Part shown: piece by piece, positions 1 through 9,223 of the stretch | Layout: every line of letters starts with the position of its first letter | How positions within the stretch are numbered: position 1 is the first letter of the stretch | Assembly (NCBI RefSeq): GCF_014192155.1 | Contig: NZ_JACHXO010000004.1 | Span: forward strand, 310,001-374,000 | Reading direction: 5' to 3' | DNA: 64,000 bases | From: Roseateles terrae | Lineage (GTDB): Bacteria > Pseudomonadota > Gammaproteobacteria > Burkholderiales > Burkholderiaceae_C | Translations under genes and position numbers: made by a program | Notes under the pieces: generated by a model | Database searches by the model: none | What the model saw: only the letters and a program-made list of their open reading frames with translations | Told to the model about the DNA's origin: nothing

Positions 1-1949
1 AGCGCGTCAAAGTGAAATCCGCCAACGTGCTGCTCAAGTTCGACAAGCCCTCCCCGGCCGAACTGATGGCGGACGGGCAGCGGCTTGCCCAGGAGATCGA
101 CCTCGACCTGGCCTGGGAGTTCGCTCCGGAGGGCGAGTTCGGTTTCGCCGATCTGGCGCGCGATTATTTCGACGCCAAGGCCTCCATCGGCCACCAGGCC
201 GGCGCGCTGTTCCGCCTGTTCGAGGCGCCGCACTACTTCCGGCGCATGGGCAAGGGCCAGTTCAAGAAGGCGCCCGCGGACATCGTCAAGGCCGCCCTGC
301 TGGGCATCGAGCGCAAGAAACAGATCGCCGCCCAGATTGAAGACTGGGCCACCGAGCTGGCCGCTGGCCGCTGCCCGGCCCCGATCGCCGAGCAGATCTA
401 CCGCATCCTCTTCCGCCCGGACAAGAACGGCCCGGAATACAAGGCCCTGGTGGAGGCCGCCCGCCGCAGCCAGAAGGCGCCGCTGGACCTGCTCAAGGAA
501 GCCGGTGCCATCACCAGCCCCTACCAATTCCACTGGAAGCGCTTCCTGTTTGAGCACTTCCCCAAGGGCACCGGCTTCCCGGCCCTGTCCGCGCCGGCCA
601 TCAAGGACGAGCTCCCGCTCGCCCCGGTGCGGGCGTTCTCCATCGACGACTCCGCCACCACCGAAATCGACGATGCGCTGTCGGTGCAGGGTCTGGGCAC
701 CGGCACGGTCGTGTTCGGTGTGCACATCGCCGCCCCGGGCCTGGCCATCCAACCGGACTCGCCGGTCGACAAGGTGGCGCGGGACCGCTTCAGCACCGTC
801 TACATGCCGGGCTGGAAGCTGACGATGCTGCCGGATGAAGTCGTGCAGGCCTACACGCTGATCGAAGGCCGTGACTGCCCCGCCGTCAGCATCTATCTGA
901 CGATGGACGAGGCCACGCTGGAGATCACCGCCCGCGAGACGAAGCTGGAGCGCGTGTCCATCGCGGCCAACCTGCGCCACGACAAGCTGGACAAGATCAT
1001 CACCGACGCCACCCTGACCGGTGCCGAGCCTGCGACCTACGACTTCGCCCCCGAACTGGCCTTCGCCTACCGCCTGGCCAGGGACCTGAAAGCCAAGCGC
1101 GAGGTGGTGCGCGGCAAGCCCGAAACCTTCAACCGGCCGGACTACAACTTCCGGCTGGAAGGCAATGGCGATCACGAGCCGGACGGCAGCGAGCAGGTCA
1201 GCATCGGCGTGCGCCAGCGCGGCGCGGCGCTGGACCTGATCGTGGCCGAGGCCATGATCCTGGCCAACAGCAGCTGGGGCGCCTACCTGGCCGACTGCGG
1301 CGTGCCCGGCATCTACCGCAGTCAGGCGAGCCTCGCCCCTGGCATCAAGGTGCGCATGGGCACCAAGCCTGCGCCGCATGCCGGCATGGGCGTGGCGCAG
1401 TACACCTGGGCGACCTCGCCGCTGCGCCGCTATGTGGACCTGGTCAACCAGTGGCAGATCATTGCCTGCGCCCGTCACGGCCGCACGGCGGCGCTGGTGG
1501 CCCCGTTCAAGCCCAAGGACGCGCAGCTCTTCTCCATCATCTCCGGCTTCGATGCGGCCTACAGCGCCTACAACGGCTTCCAGTCCGGCATCGAGCGCTA
1601 CTGGACCCTCCGTTACCTGCAGCAGCAGGGCATCACCGAGCTGACGGCCACGGTGATGAAGGAAGGTCTGGTCCGCGCCGACGACCTGCCGCTGGTCTTC
1701 CGGGCGCTGGGCTGCGACAGCCTGCCCCGTCACAGCCATGTGAAGGTTCGCATCACCGGCCTGGATGAGTTGACCCTGGATGTGCACGCCAGCCTGGTGG
1801 AGCGCCTGGATACGGTTGAGCAGACCGATGAAGCGACCGACGCGGAAGAAGACGAAGAACCCAGCGGCGTGCTGACGCTGGCCATCGACGTGAACGCGGA
1901 GGACGCCGCCGGCGCTCCTTCTGAACCGGCGCCCCCGGGCGCTCCCTGA
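1..1949 (+). CDS. RNB-family (RNase II-type) exoribonuclease, 5' end outside window
   Basis: Processive 3'-to-5' hydrolysis of single-stranded RNA in mRNA turnover. The frame is open to base 1, and the first internal GTG (12) falls inside the usual N-terminal cold-shock region, so I read it as partial, missing perhaps 40 residues. The RNB catalytic core is clear: the metal-binding aspartate cluster in SIDDSATTEIDDALSV (around 620-690), then the YRSQAS and SPLRRYVDLVNQ motifs near the active site. The tail after about residue 600 is acidic and then Ala/Pro-rich. It ends 9 bp before the TonB-like gene and probably heads this run. It could be called rnb or vacB; I did not choose. Confidence 0.9.
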   Translation, partial: RVKVKSANVLLKFDKPSPAELMADGQRLAQEIDLDLAWEFAPEGEFGFADLARDYFDAKASIGHQAGALFRLFEAPHYFRRMGKGQFKKAPADIVKAALLGIERKKQIAAQIEDWATELAAGRCPAPIAEQIYRILFRPDKNGPEYKALVEAARRSQKAPLDLLKEAGAITSPYQFHWKRFLFEHFPKGTGFPALSAPAIKDELPLAPVRAFSIDDSATTEIDDALSVQGLGTGTVVFGVHIAAPGLAIQPDSPVDKVARDRFSTVYMPGWKLTMLPDEVVQAYTLIEGRDCPAVSIYLTMDEATLEITARETKLERVSIAANLRHDKLDKIITDATLTGAEPATYDFAPELAFAYRLARDLKAKREVVRGKPETFNRPDYNFRLEGNGDHEPDGSEQVSIGVRQRGAALDLIVAEAMILANSSWGAYLADCGVPGIYRSQASLAPGIKVRMGTKPAPHAGMGVAQYTWATSPLRRYVDLVNQWQIIACARHGRTAALVAPFKPKDAQLFSIISGFDAAYSAYNGFQSGIERYWTLRYLQQQGITELTATVMKEGLVRADDLPLVFRALGCDSLPRHSHVKVRITGLDELTLDVHASLVERLDTVEQTDEATDAEEDEEPSGVLTLAIDVNAEDAAGAPSEPAPPGAP

Positions 1950-1958
1950 GTTCCTCCC

Positions 1959-2819
1959 ATGCCCAAGCTCAGCTACCTGCAGACGGCGCTGATTGCCTCC
2001 ATCGGCTTTCATGCGGCCCTGTTGTTTGCGGTCAAGACCATCCCGCCTGAACAGCTGGACCGGTTGTTCCAGGACACGCCGCTGGAAGTCATCCTGGTAA
2101 ATGCCCGCGGGCATGAAGCGCCGACCAAGGCCCAGGCGCTGGCGCAGGCCAACCTGGCCGGGGGCGGCGACACCGATGCCAAGGTACGCGCCACCTCCCC
2201 GCTGCCGCCTTCGCCAAAGATCGAGACTGGCGACAGCATCGAGGTGCAGCACAGCCAGATCCAGGAGCTGCAGCAGACGCAGGAGCAGTTGCTCACCCAG
2301 ATCCGCCGTGAACTCGCCCTGCTGCCTGCGCCGGAGACCCAGCGCGACAAGGGCAGTCAGCAGGCGCAGCAGCAGGAAGAGCGACGTCGGCAGCTGGTGC
2401 AGTTGCTGGCCGAGATCGAGAAGCGGGTGAATGACGAGAACTCGCGGCCGAAAAAGCGTTACCTGAGCCCCGCCACCCAGGAGGTGGTCTACGCCCAGTA
2501 TTACGACACGCTGCGTCGCCGCATTGAAGCCCGCGGCACCCGCGACTTCCCCACCTACCAGGGCAAAAAGCTGTACGGCCAGCTCATCATGAACATTCAT
2601 GTGGACTGGCGCGGCCGAGTGGTGGAAACAGACATCGTGCAGAGCTCGGGCAACCGGGTGCTGGACCGCCGCGCCGTGGCCATCGTCGAGGCCAGCGGGC
2701 CTTTTGGCAGCTTCACGCCGGCGATGAAAAAGGGCGCCGAGGTGCTGGTGATCACCTCCCGCTTCCGTTTCACCCGCGAGGAGGGACTGGAAGCGACGAT
2801 GACCGGTAATCCGTCATGA
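1959..2819 (+). CDS. TonB-like energy transducer family protein
   Basis: 286 residues. One N-terminal membrane segment (about residues 8-27), a short periplasmic linker, a Gln/Glu-rich coiled coil (about 85-165), and a C-terminal TonB-type domain (about 195-275) with the usual YYDTLRRRIE opening and a GQLIMNIHVDWRGRVV strand. The family passes proton-motive-force energy to outer-membrane proteins, but this copy lacks the long Pro-rich spacer of classical TonB and has no exbB/exbD beside it. It may instead act as a cell-envelope protein. Its stop overlaps the aroE start by 4 bp, so the two are translationally coupled. Confidence 0.8.
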   Translation: MPKLSYLQTALIASIGFHAALLFAVKTIPPEQLDRLFQDTPLEVILVNARGHEAPTKAQALAQANLAGGGDTDAKVRATSPLPPSPKIETGDSIEVQHSQIQELQQTQEQLLTQIRRELALLPAPETQRDKGSQQAQQQEERRRQLVQLLAEIEKRVNDENSRPKKRYLSPATQEVVYAQYYDTLRRRIEARGTRDFPTYQGKKLYGQLIMNIHVDWRGRVVETDIVQSSGNRVLDRRAVAIVEASGPFGSFTPAMKKGAEVLVITSRFRFTREEGLEATMTGNPS

Positions 2820-3682
2820 GCACGCCGGTGGACCGTTATGCCGTGGCGGGAAATCCGGTGGCCCACAGCCGCTCGCCGGCCATCCATGCCGCCTTTGCGC
2901 AGCAGACCGGTGAGGTGCTGAGTTATGAGCGGCTGCTGTGTCCGCTGGACGCCTTTGAGGCGACGGTGCGGGACTTCGCCGCCGCCGGTGGTCGGGGATG
3001 CAACGTCACCGTCCCGTTCAAATTTGAAGCGTTCCGGCTGGCCCGCCAGCGGACCCCGCGGGCGCAACGCGCCGGTGCGGTCAATGTGCTGCGCTTCGAT
3101 GCCGACGGCTGGTTCGGCGACAACACCGACGGCGCCGGCCTCGTGGCCGACCTCCAGCACAACGCCCACCGACCGCTGGCCGGCCTGCGCGTGCTGCTGA
3201 TCGGGGCCGGCGGTGCGTCGTCCGGCGTGCTGGGCAGCCTGATCGCCGCCCGGCCGGCGGAGATCCACATCCTCAATCGCAGCGCCGACAAGGCGCTGGC
3301 GCTGGTCGGTAGCCATCAGGTCCATGCCGACGAACACGGCGTGCGGCTGCGCTCCGGCGGACTGGACCAGACCGATGGCCGTTATGACGTGGTCATCAAC
3401 GGCACGAGCAGTTCCCTCAGTGGCGCCGGAGTGCCGCTGCCGGATCCGGACCGCCTGGTGCTGGCGACCGGTGGTGTGGCGGTGGACATGATGTACGGCC
3501 CGGCGGCAGCGGGCTTCCTGAACTGGGCAGCGGCGCAGGGCGGACCCACCGCCTGCCTGCGGGACGGCCTGGGCATGCTGGTGGAGCAGGCGGTGGAATC
3601 GTTCATGATCTGGCGCGGCGTGCGCCCGGACAGCGCGCCGGTCCTGGCGCAACTGCGTCGTCAGGTGGAGGCTGCATGCTGA
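2816..3682 (+). CDS. aroE: Shikimate dehydrogenase (NADP+)
   Basis: Reduces 3-dehydroshikimate to shikimate in the aromatic amino acid pathway (cytosol). 288 residues, the usual length. The N-terminal substrate domain has NPVAHSRSPAIHAAF and GCNVTVPFKFEAF, with the catalytic Lys in the latter. The nucleotide-binding domain has the glycine loop GAGGASSGVLG (about residue 128), then NGTSSSLSG and a DMMYGP motif. It overlaps the genes on both sides by 4-7 bp. aroQ lies 2 kb downstream, but the pathway genes are not one cluster. Confidence 0.95.
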   Translation: MSTPVDRYAVAGNPVAHSRSPAIHAAFAQQTGEVLSYERLLCPLDAFEATVRDFAAAGGRGCNVTVPFKFEAFRLARQRTPRAQRAGAVNVLRFDADGWFGDNTDGAGLVADLQHNAHRPLAGLRVLLIGAGGASSGVLGSLIAARPAEIHILNRSADKALALVGSHQVHADEHGVRLRSGGLDQTDGRYDVVINGTSSSLSGAGVPLPDPDRLVLATGGVAVDMMYGPAAAGFLNWAAAQGGPTACLRDGLGMLVEQAVESFMIWRGVRPDSAPVLAQLRRQVEAAC

Positions 3683-4425
3683 AGCAATGGATGCGGCTGG
3701 TGCTGATGCTGATCGTCAGCATTGTCTGCCTGCAACTCTTCTTTGCCGCCCGCATCGCGCTGATGGCGGTGCTGCCGCCCGAATCGACCAGCTTCCAGCG
3801 CACCGAGATCCTGCGGCTGCTGCGCGAAAAAGGCTCGGTGGTCTGGGCCCAGCGCTGGATGGACGGTGACCAGATCAGCGTCAATCTCAAGCGCGCGGTC
3901 ATCGCCAGCGAGGATGCCGGCTTCAATGAGCACGGCGGGGTCGACTGGGAAGCGATGGAAAAGGCGTGGGAGCGCAACCAGAAGGAGCAGGAGCGCGCCG
4001 ACAAGCGGGCCGCTCGTCTGGCGGTGACCGCGCCGAGCAAGCCGCCGCCGGTGGCCAAGATCGTCGGCGGCTCGACCATCACCCAGCAGCTGGCCAAGAA
4101 CCTGTTTCTCAGTTCCGAGCGGACATTCGTCCGCAAAGGGCAGGAGTTCATCCTCACCTATATGCTGGAAGCGACGCTGAGCAAGCAGCGCATCCTGGAG
4201 CTCTACCTGAACCATGTCGAATGGGGCGAAGGGGTCTTCGGGGCGCAGGCGGCCGCGCGCCGCTACTTTCAGGTCGATGCAGCCCGCCTCAGCCCGCAGC
4301 AGGCCGCCAACCTGGCGGTGATGCTGCCGGCACCCAAGCGATTCGAAAAGCGCCCACGTTCCCCCTACTTGCTCAGCCGTGCAGGCACTATTGAGGCTCG
4401 TATGGGGTCCGTGGAGTTGCCATGA
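3676..4425 (+). CDS. mtgA: Monofunctional biosynthetic peptidoglycan transglycosylase
   Basis: Polymerises lipid II into glycan strands at the inner-membrane periplasmic face. 249 residues. One N-terminal membrane anchor (about 8-32) and a single GT51 domain. The catalytic Glu is E79 in ASEDAGF; GGSTITQQLAKNLFL and the RILELYLNHVEWGEGVFGA segment are typical. A Lys/Arg/Glu-rich stretch (about 96-120) sits between them. There is no transpeptidase domain. Overlaps aroE by 7 bp and the next gene by 4 bp. Confidence 0.95.
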   Translation: MLKQWMRLVLMLIVSIVCLQLFFAARIALMAVLPPESTSFQRTEILRLLREKGSVVWAQRWMDGDQISVNLKRAVIASEDAGFNEHGGVDWEAMEKAWERNQKEQERADKRAARLAVTAPSKPPPVAKIVGGSTITQQLAKNLFLSSERTFVRKGQEFILTYMLEATLSKQRILELYLNHVEWGEGVFGAQAAARRYFQVDAARLSPQQAANLAVMLPAPKRFEKRPRSPYLLSRAGTIEARMGSVELP

Positions 4426-5012
4426 GTTCCGAACTGAGCACCGAGATTGCCGCTGCGGCGGCCCGGTTGGTGGTGGAAGAAGGGATGGAGTACGGTCCGG
4501 CCAAGTCCCGTGCGCTGCGCGCCCTCGGCCTGCCGCCCCGCACCGCCCTGCCGGACAACGATGAGCTGGAAGATCAGGTTCGGGAATACCTGTCGATCTT
4601 CTGCGCTGACACCCAGCCGGCCGAACTGGCCGCGCTGCGGGAGGTGGCGGCGGTCTGGATGGAACGGCTCGCCGAATTCCGCCCTCACCTCACCGGCGCG
4701 GTCTGGCGTGGCACCGCCACCCGGCTGTCCAACATTCACCTCCAGCTGTATTGCGACGACAGCAAGTCGGCCGAAATCGCCCTGCTCAATCAGGGCGTCG
4801 ATTACGACGTGGGCCAGGCCCGCAACAGCCGCGGCGATGCGGTGGATCAGCTGATTCTGGATGTGCCGTGCCGCGCCCTGAATGAACGGGTGACACTGGC
4901 GCTGACCATTCTGGATTACAACGACCAGCGCGGCGCCCTCAAGCCGGACGCCCGGGGACGCACCGAGCGTGGCGACCTCGCCGCCCTGCGCCAATTGATG
5001 AAGGACACCTGA
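4422..5012 (+). CDS. Conserved protein of unknown function, possible degenerate nucleotidyltransferase fold
   Basis: 196 residues, soluble, with no signal peptide. The N-terminal half is helical (AAARLVVEEGMEYGPAKSRA). The middle reads LTGAVWRGTATRLSNIHLQL, which recalls the GSxARG...SDIDL core of MNT-type nucleotidyltransferases but lacks the catalytic Asp pair. A role is not assignable. Its start overlaps mtgA by 4 bp and its stop overlaps the TlpA-like gene by 1 bp (TGATG), so it is firmly part of this operon. Similar proteins are sometimes mislabelled as MurC ligase; nothing here supports that. Confidence 0.7.
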   Translation: MSSELSTEIAAAAARLVVEEGMEYGPAKSRALRALGLPPRTALPDNDELEDQVREYLSIFCADTQPAELAALREVAAVWMERLAEFRPHLTGAVWRGTATRLSNIHLQLYCDDSKSAEIALLNQGVDYDVGQARNSRGDAVDQLILDVPCRALNERVTLALTILDYNDQRGALKPDARGRTERGDLAALRQLMKDT

Positions 5013-5581
5013 TGCAAAGACGACAGCTTCTGGGCTGGGCCGCTGTAGGCGGCGCGGCAGCAGCCGGCGGGGCGATGCTGGCCCTGCGTCATGAAAGTAC
5101 CGGCGTGCTGGGCACCGGCGATGCGGTGGCGGCGCCGTCGTCCGCCCTGTCCGCTCCCGCCGCCGCCTTCTGGAATGCCAGCTTCGACACCCTGGATCAG
5201 CAGCCCTACCTGCCTGCGCGGCAATTGCGCGGCAAGCCACTGCTGCTGAATTTCTGGGCCACCTGGTGCGCCCCATGCGTCAAGGAGCTGCCGGAGATCA
5301 ATCAGTTCCACGACGAGTTCGCCGGCAAGGGCTGGCAGGTGCTGGGTCTGGCGGTCGACGCGCCAACGCCGGTACGCGGTTTTCTGGCCAAGCTGCCTCT
5401 GAAGTTCCCGGTGGCCCTGGCCGGGCTCACCGGGACGGACCTGTCCCGTCAATTGGGCAACACCAAAGGGGGCCTTCCCTTTACAGTGGCCTTCAGCGCG
5501 CAAGGTGAACCGATCTGGCGCAAATTGGGGGCCACCCACCTCGAAGAACTACGGCAAATGGTGGCGACCATCAAAGTTTGA
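5012..5581 (+). CDS. TlpA-like thiol:disulfide oxidoreductase
   Basis: 189 residues. An N-terminal RR followed by an Ala/Gly-rich hydrophobic stretch (about 7-25) looks like a signal sequence, possibly Tat-type, so the protein should act in the periplasm. The thioredoxin fold carries the redox motif WATWCAPC with Cys86 and Cys89; a GLPFT cis-Pro loop (about residue 152) follows. It probably reduces cytochrome c apoproteins or other periplasmic thiols. Last gene of the rnb-to-tlpA run; the next 157 bp are noncoding. Confidence 0.88.
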   Translation: MQRRQLLGWAAVGGAAAAGGAMLALRHESTGVLGTGDAVAAPSSALSAPAAAFWNASFDTLDQQPYLPARQLRGKPLLLNFWATWCAPCVKELPEINQFHDEFAGKGWQVLGLAVDAPTPVRGFLAKLPLKFPVALAGLTGTDLSRQLGNTKGGLPFTVAFSAQGEPIWRKLGATHLEELRQMVATIKV

Positions 5582-5759
5582 GCCGGGGTCAAGGCCCAAG
5601 TGGGAGAGGCACTGGCATACGGCATGCCTTAGCCAAGTGAATCCCGAGGGTCAAGCCATTTATTTTTGTGAAGCTGCCTGGATCTGGGGGCAAAAGGCGT
5701 AAAGTCCAGCCTTTTACGCTTCTAGTGTCTTCGCTCTAATGAGTCAGGACCGGTCGCAG

Positions 5760-6197
5760 ATGCAGATTCTTGTTGTTCACGGCCCCAACCTCAACCTTCT
5801 CGGCACCCGGGAGCCCGAGGTCTATGGCGCGCAGACTTTGAAGCAGATCGACGATGATCTGCGTCAAAAGGCGCAGGAAGCCGGCGTGCAGCTCGAGACT
5901 TTCCAGAGCAACCACGAGGGAGCCCTGGTAGACCGCATTCAGGCGGCCGGGCGCGACGGAACGCGCTACATCATCATCAACCCGGCGGCTTACACCCACA
6001 CCAGCGTGGCGATTCGCGATGCGCTGGCGGCGGTGGCGCTGCCCTTTGTTGAAGTTCACCTGTCCAATATCCACCGCAGGGAGTCCTTCCGGCATCACAG
6101 TTATATGTCGGAGCTCGCGGTGGGCGTGATCTGCGGCCTGGGCCCGATGGGCTATTTTCTGGCCCTGCAGTACGCGCTGAGTCATCGCGGCGCCTAG
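5760..6197 (+). CDS. aroQ: 3-dehydroquinate dehydratase, type II
   Basis: Third step of the shikimate pathway, trans-dehydration of 3-dehydroquinate (dodecamer in the cytosol). With the ATG at 5760 it is 145 residues beginning [15 protein letters not shown], the family's usual start; an in-frame ATG at 5739 would add seven residues, and neither has a strong ribosome site. The catalytic Tyr lies in the flexible loop after [17 protein letters not shown] and [17 protein letters not shown] carry the active-site Asn and His residues. It precedes accB by 62 bp, an order common in proteobacteria. Confidence 0.95.
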   Translation: MQILVVHGPNLNLLGTREPEVYGAQTLKQIDDDLRQKAQEAGVQLETFQSNHEGALVDRIQAAGRDGTRYIIINPAAYTHTSVAIRDALAAVALPFVEVHLSNIHRRESFRHHSYMSELAVGVICGLGPMGYFLALQYALSHRGA

Positions 6198-6259
6198 CCC
6201 ACCGGCCGGGCCCGCAGTCGGGCACAGACGACAACAACCTTCCCCGTTGGAGAAACCCT

Positions 6260-6733
6260 ATGGATTTGCGCAAGCTCAAGACCCTGATCGACCTCGTATC
6301 CGAGTCGAACATCTCTGAACTTGAAATCACCGAAGCCGATGGCAAGGTGCGCATCGTCAAGTCCGATGGCACGCCCCTGGTGGCCGCCATGCCGGTGATG
6401 CAGGCCGCTCAGCCCATGGCGCCTGCCCAGGCCGCCGTTCCGGCTGGTGGCGCTGCGCCCGCTGCGGCGCCGGCGCCGGCCGCTGCGCCTGTCGAGACCG
6501 GCCATGTGGTGAAGTCGCCGATGGTCGGCACCTTCTACCGCGCGTCCGGCCCGAACGCCAAGCCGTTCGTGGAAGTCGGGCAGCAGGTCAAGGAAGGCGA
6601 TCCCATCTGCATCATCGAGGCGATGAAGATCATGAACGAGATCGAGGCCGACAAGTCCGGCACCATCGTCAAGGTCCTGGCCGAGAACGGTCAGCCGGTG
6701 GAATTCGGCCAGCCGCTGATCGTCATCGAATAA
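6260..6733 (+). CDS. accB: Biotin carboxyl carrier protein of acetyl-CoA carboxylase
   Basis: 157 residues. Carries biotin between biotin carboxylase and the carboxyltransferase in fatty acid synthesis. An N-terminal helix region (about 1-40) is followed by an Ala/Pro-rich flexible linker (about 45-78) and a C-terminal biotinyl domain with [12 protein letters not shown]; the biotinylated Lys is about K123. A ribosome site (GGAG) lies upstream of 6260. Nine bases separate it from accC. Confidence 0.97.
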   Translation: MDLRKLKTLIDLVSESNISELEITEADGKVRIVKSDGTPLVAAMPVMQAAQPMAPAQAAVPAGGAAPAAAPAPAAAPVETGHVVKSPMVGTFYRASGPNAKPFVEVGQQVKEGDPICIIEAMKIMNEIEADKSGTIVKVLAENGQPVEFGQPLIVIE

Positions 6734-6742
6734 GGCGGCGGC

Positions 6743-8092
6743 ATGTTCAAGAAGATCCTGATCGCCAACCGGGGGGAAATCGCCCTTCGCATCCAGCGCG
6801 CCTGCCGCGAGCTGGGCGTGAAGTCGGTGGTGGTCTACTCCGAGGCCGACCGCGACGCCAAATACGTCAAGCTGGCGGATGAAGCGGTGTGCATCGGCCC
6901 GGCGGCCTCTGCGCAAAGCTACCTCAGCATGCCGGCCATCATCGCCACGGCCGAGGTCACCGATGCGGAAGCCATCCACCCGGGTTATGGGTTCCTGAGC
7001 GAAAACGCGGACTTCGCCGAGCGGGTCGAGCGCAGCGGCTTCACCTTCATCGGCCCGACCCCGGAAAACATTCGGACGATGGGCGACAAGGTCGCTGCCA
7101 AGCAGGCCATGATCAAGGCCGGTGTGCCCTGCGTGCCCGGTTCCGACGGCGCGTTGCCGGACGATCCCAAAGAGATCGTGCGCATTGCCCGCACGGTGGG
7201 CTATCCGGTGATCATCAAGGCCGCCGGCGGCGGCGGTGGTCGCGGCATGCGGGTCGTGCACACCGAAGCGGCACTGGTCAATGCGGTGCAGATGACCAAG
7301 GCCGAAGCGGGTGCTGCCTTCGGCAATCCGCAGGTCTACATGGAGAAGTTCCTGGAGCATCCGCGTCATGTGGAAATCCAGGTGCTGGCCGACGGCCACA
7401 AGAATGCGGTGTGGCTGGGCGAGCGCGACTGCTCGATGCAGCGCCGCCACCAGAAGATCATCGAGGAAGCGCCGGCGCCCGGCATTCCGCGTCGCCTGAT
7501 CGAAAGGGTGGGTGATCGCTGCGCGGCCGCCTGCAAGAAGATGGGCTACCGCGGTGCAGGCACCTTCGAGTTCCTGTATGAGAACGGCGAGTTCTACTTC
7601 ATCGAGATGAACACCCGCGTGCAGGTGGAGCATCCGGTGACGGAGCTGGTGACCGGCATCGACATCGTGCAGATGCAGATCCGCATTGCGACCGGGGAGA
7701 AGCTGCCCTTCACCCAGCGCAACATCACGATGCGCGGCCACTCGATCGAATGCCGCATCAATGCGGAAGATCCGGTGAAGTTCATCCCGTCGCCGGGCCG
7801 CATCACGATGTGGCATCCGCCGGGTGGCCCCGGGGTGCGGGTGGACTCGCATGCCTACACCAACTACTTCGTGCCGCCGAACTATGACTCGATGATCGGC
7901 AAGATCATTGTGCACGGCGACACCCGCGAGCAGGCACTGGCCCGCATGCGGATTGCGCTGTCGGAGACGGTGGTGGAAGGCATCCAGACCAACATCCCGC
8001 TGCACCGCGAGCTGATGGCGGACGCCAAGTTCATCGAAGGCGGCACCGACATTCACTATCTAGAATCGTGGATGAGCCAGCACAAGCGCTAA
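6743..8092 (+). CDS. accC: Biotin carboxylase subunit of acetyl-CoA carboxylase
   Basis: 449 residues, full length. ATP-dependent carboxylation of biotin on AccB. The order is biotin carboxylase N domain ([17 protein letters not shown]), ATP-grasp domain with the glycine-rich loop [13 protein letters not shown] (about 160-172), and the C-terminal domain. [14 protein letters not shown] carries the catalytic Glu and Arg. Forms an accBC operon with the preceding gene. Confidence 0.98.
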   Translation: MFKKILIANRGEIALRIQRACRELGVKSVVVYSEADRDAKYVKLADEAVCIGPAASAQSYLSMPAIIATAEVTDAEAIHPGYGFLSENADFAERVERSGFTFIGPTPENIRTMGDKVAAKQAMIKAGVPCVPGSDGALPDDPKEIVRIARTVGYPVIIKAAGGGGGRGMRVVHTEAALVNAVQMTKAEAGAAFGNPQVYMEKFLEHPRHVEIQVLADGHKNAVWLGERDCSMQRRHQKIIEEAPAPGIPRRLIERVGDRCAAACKKMGYRGAGTFEFLYENGEFYFIEMNTRVQVEHPVTELVTGIDIVQMQIRIATGEKLPFTQRNITMRGHSIECRINAEDPVKFIPSPGRITMWHPPGGPGVRVDSHAYTNYFVPPNYDSMIGKIIVHGDTREQALARMRIALSETVVEGIQTNIPLHRELMADAKFIEGGTDIHYLESWMSQHKR

Positions 8093-8215
8093 TCGGATTG
8101 GCGGCTGGCTGCGACTGACCGCTGAACATCACTGTTGACTGACGCCTTCGGGCGTCCTGCCCTCAAGCGCGGACCCGCGGGTCACCTTGGGGGCTTCACG
8201 CTTTCTGGAGCCACC

Positions 8216-9130
8216 ATGAGCACGAGCGACGCCAAGTTGCACGAATTGATCCTGATCTGCCGCGAAGAGGACGTTGAGACCGTCAGCGACGCCTTGATGG
8301 AGATCGAGTCCCTGGCCGTCTCGGTGGAGGATGCTGACGCTGACACGCCCATCGAGAACGCGCTCTTCGGCGAGCCGGGGATGCCGGCGCCGAAGGCGGG
8401 CTGGGACCGCTCCGTGGTGAAGGCGCTGTTCGAGACTGAAGCCCAGGCCACCGAGGCCGCCACGCTGCTGCTGGCACAGGACTGGGCCAGCGATGTACAC
8501 GTGCAAACCATCCAGGCGGTGGAAGAGCAGGACTGGGTGCGACTGACCCAATCGCAGTTTGCGCCGGTGGAGATCACCCCGACCTTCTGGATCGTGCCGT
8601 CCTGGCATGAAGCGCCGGCGGGGGCGAAGCAGAAGATGCGTCTGGACCCGGGCCTCGCATTCGGGACAGGTTCCCATCCGACCACCCGCATGTGCCTGCG
8701 CTGGATTGCGGCGCATGGGGACGAAGCGGCGGGCTGGGACCGGGTGTTGGACTATGGCTGCGGCTCCGGCATTCTGGCGATTGCCACTGGCCTCTTTGGC
8801 GCGCGGGGCATTGATGCGGTGGACATCGATCCGGCCGCGGTGCAGTCGTCACTGCAGAACGCGCAGGAGAATCAGGTGAGCATTCATGCGGCGCTGCCGG
8901 ATGCGGCCAAGGGCGAGTATCCGGTGGTGCTGGCCAACATTCTGGCCACGCCGTTGAAGCTGCTGGCGCCGCTGCTGTGCCAGCATCTGGCGCCGGGCGG
9001 CCACCTGGTGCTGGCGGGCATTCTGGAGCGTCAGGCCGAGGAATTGAAGGCGGCGTATGCACCCTTTGTCTCGCTGGAAGTGACGGACCAGGAAGACGGC
9101 TGGATTCTGATGACCGCGCGGCGCGCATGA
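8216..9130 (+). CDS. prmA: Ribosomal protein L11 methyltransferase
   Basis: 304 residues. Methylates the lysines and N-terminus of ribosomal protein L11. The start at 8216 is preferred because a GGAG lies 7 bases upstream and the N-terminus then matches the family; the frame also stays open upstream to 8135. The N-terminal substrate-recognition domain is followed by the SAM-binding fold with VLDYGCGSGILAIATG and the VVLANILATPL motif (an N-rich motif IV). Located 123 bp after accC. Confidence 0.93.
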   Translation: MSTSDAKLHELILICREEDVETVSDALMEIESLAVSVEDADADTPIENALFGEPGMPAPKAGWDRSVVKALFETEAQATEAATLLLAQDWASDVHVQTIQAVEEQDWVRLTQSQFAPVEITPTFWIVPSWHEAPAGAKQKMRLDPGLAFGTGSHPTTRMCLRWIAAHGDEAAGWDRVLDYGCGSGILAIATGLFGARGIDAVDIDPAAVQSSLQNAQENQVSIHAALPDAAKGEYPVVLANILATPLKLLAPLLCQHLAPGGHLVLAGILERQAEELKAAYAPFVSLEVTDQEDGWILMTARRA

Positions 9131-9223
9131 ATTGAATCCAATCGTCTCTGACCGCTGGCGCGGAGCGCCTTGTCAAGGGGACGAGCGTCAAGGACTGACC
9201 CTGTTTCTGGCATCATTCACGCC

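Noticed and set aside
6194-8056. 620-codon minus-strand open frame opposite accB-accC
   Set aside because: Shadow of accBC; Arg/His/Asp-rich without recognisable motifs.
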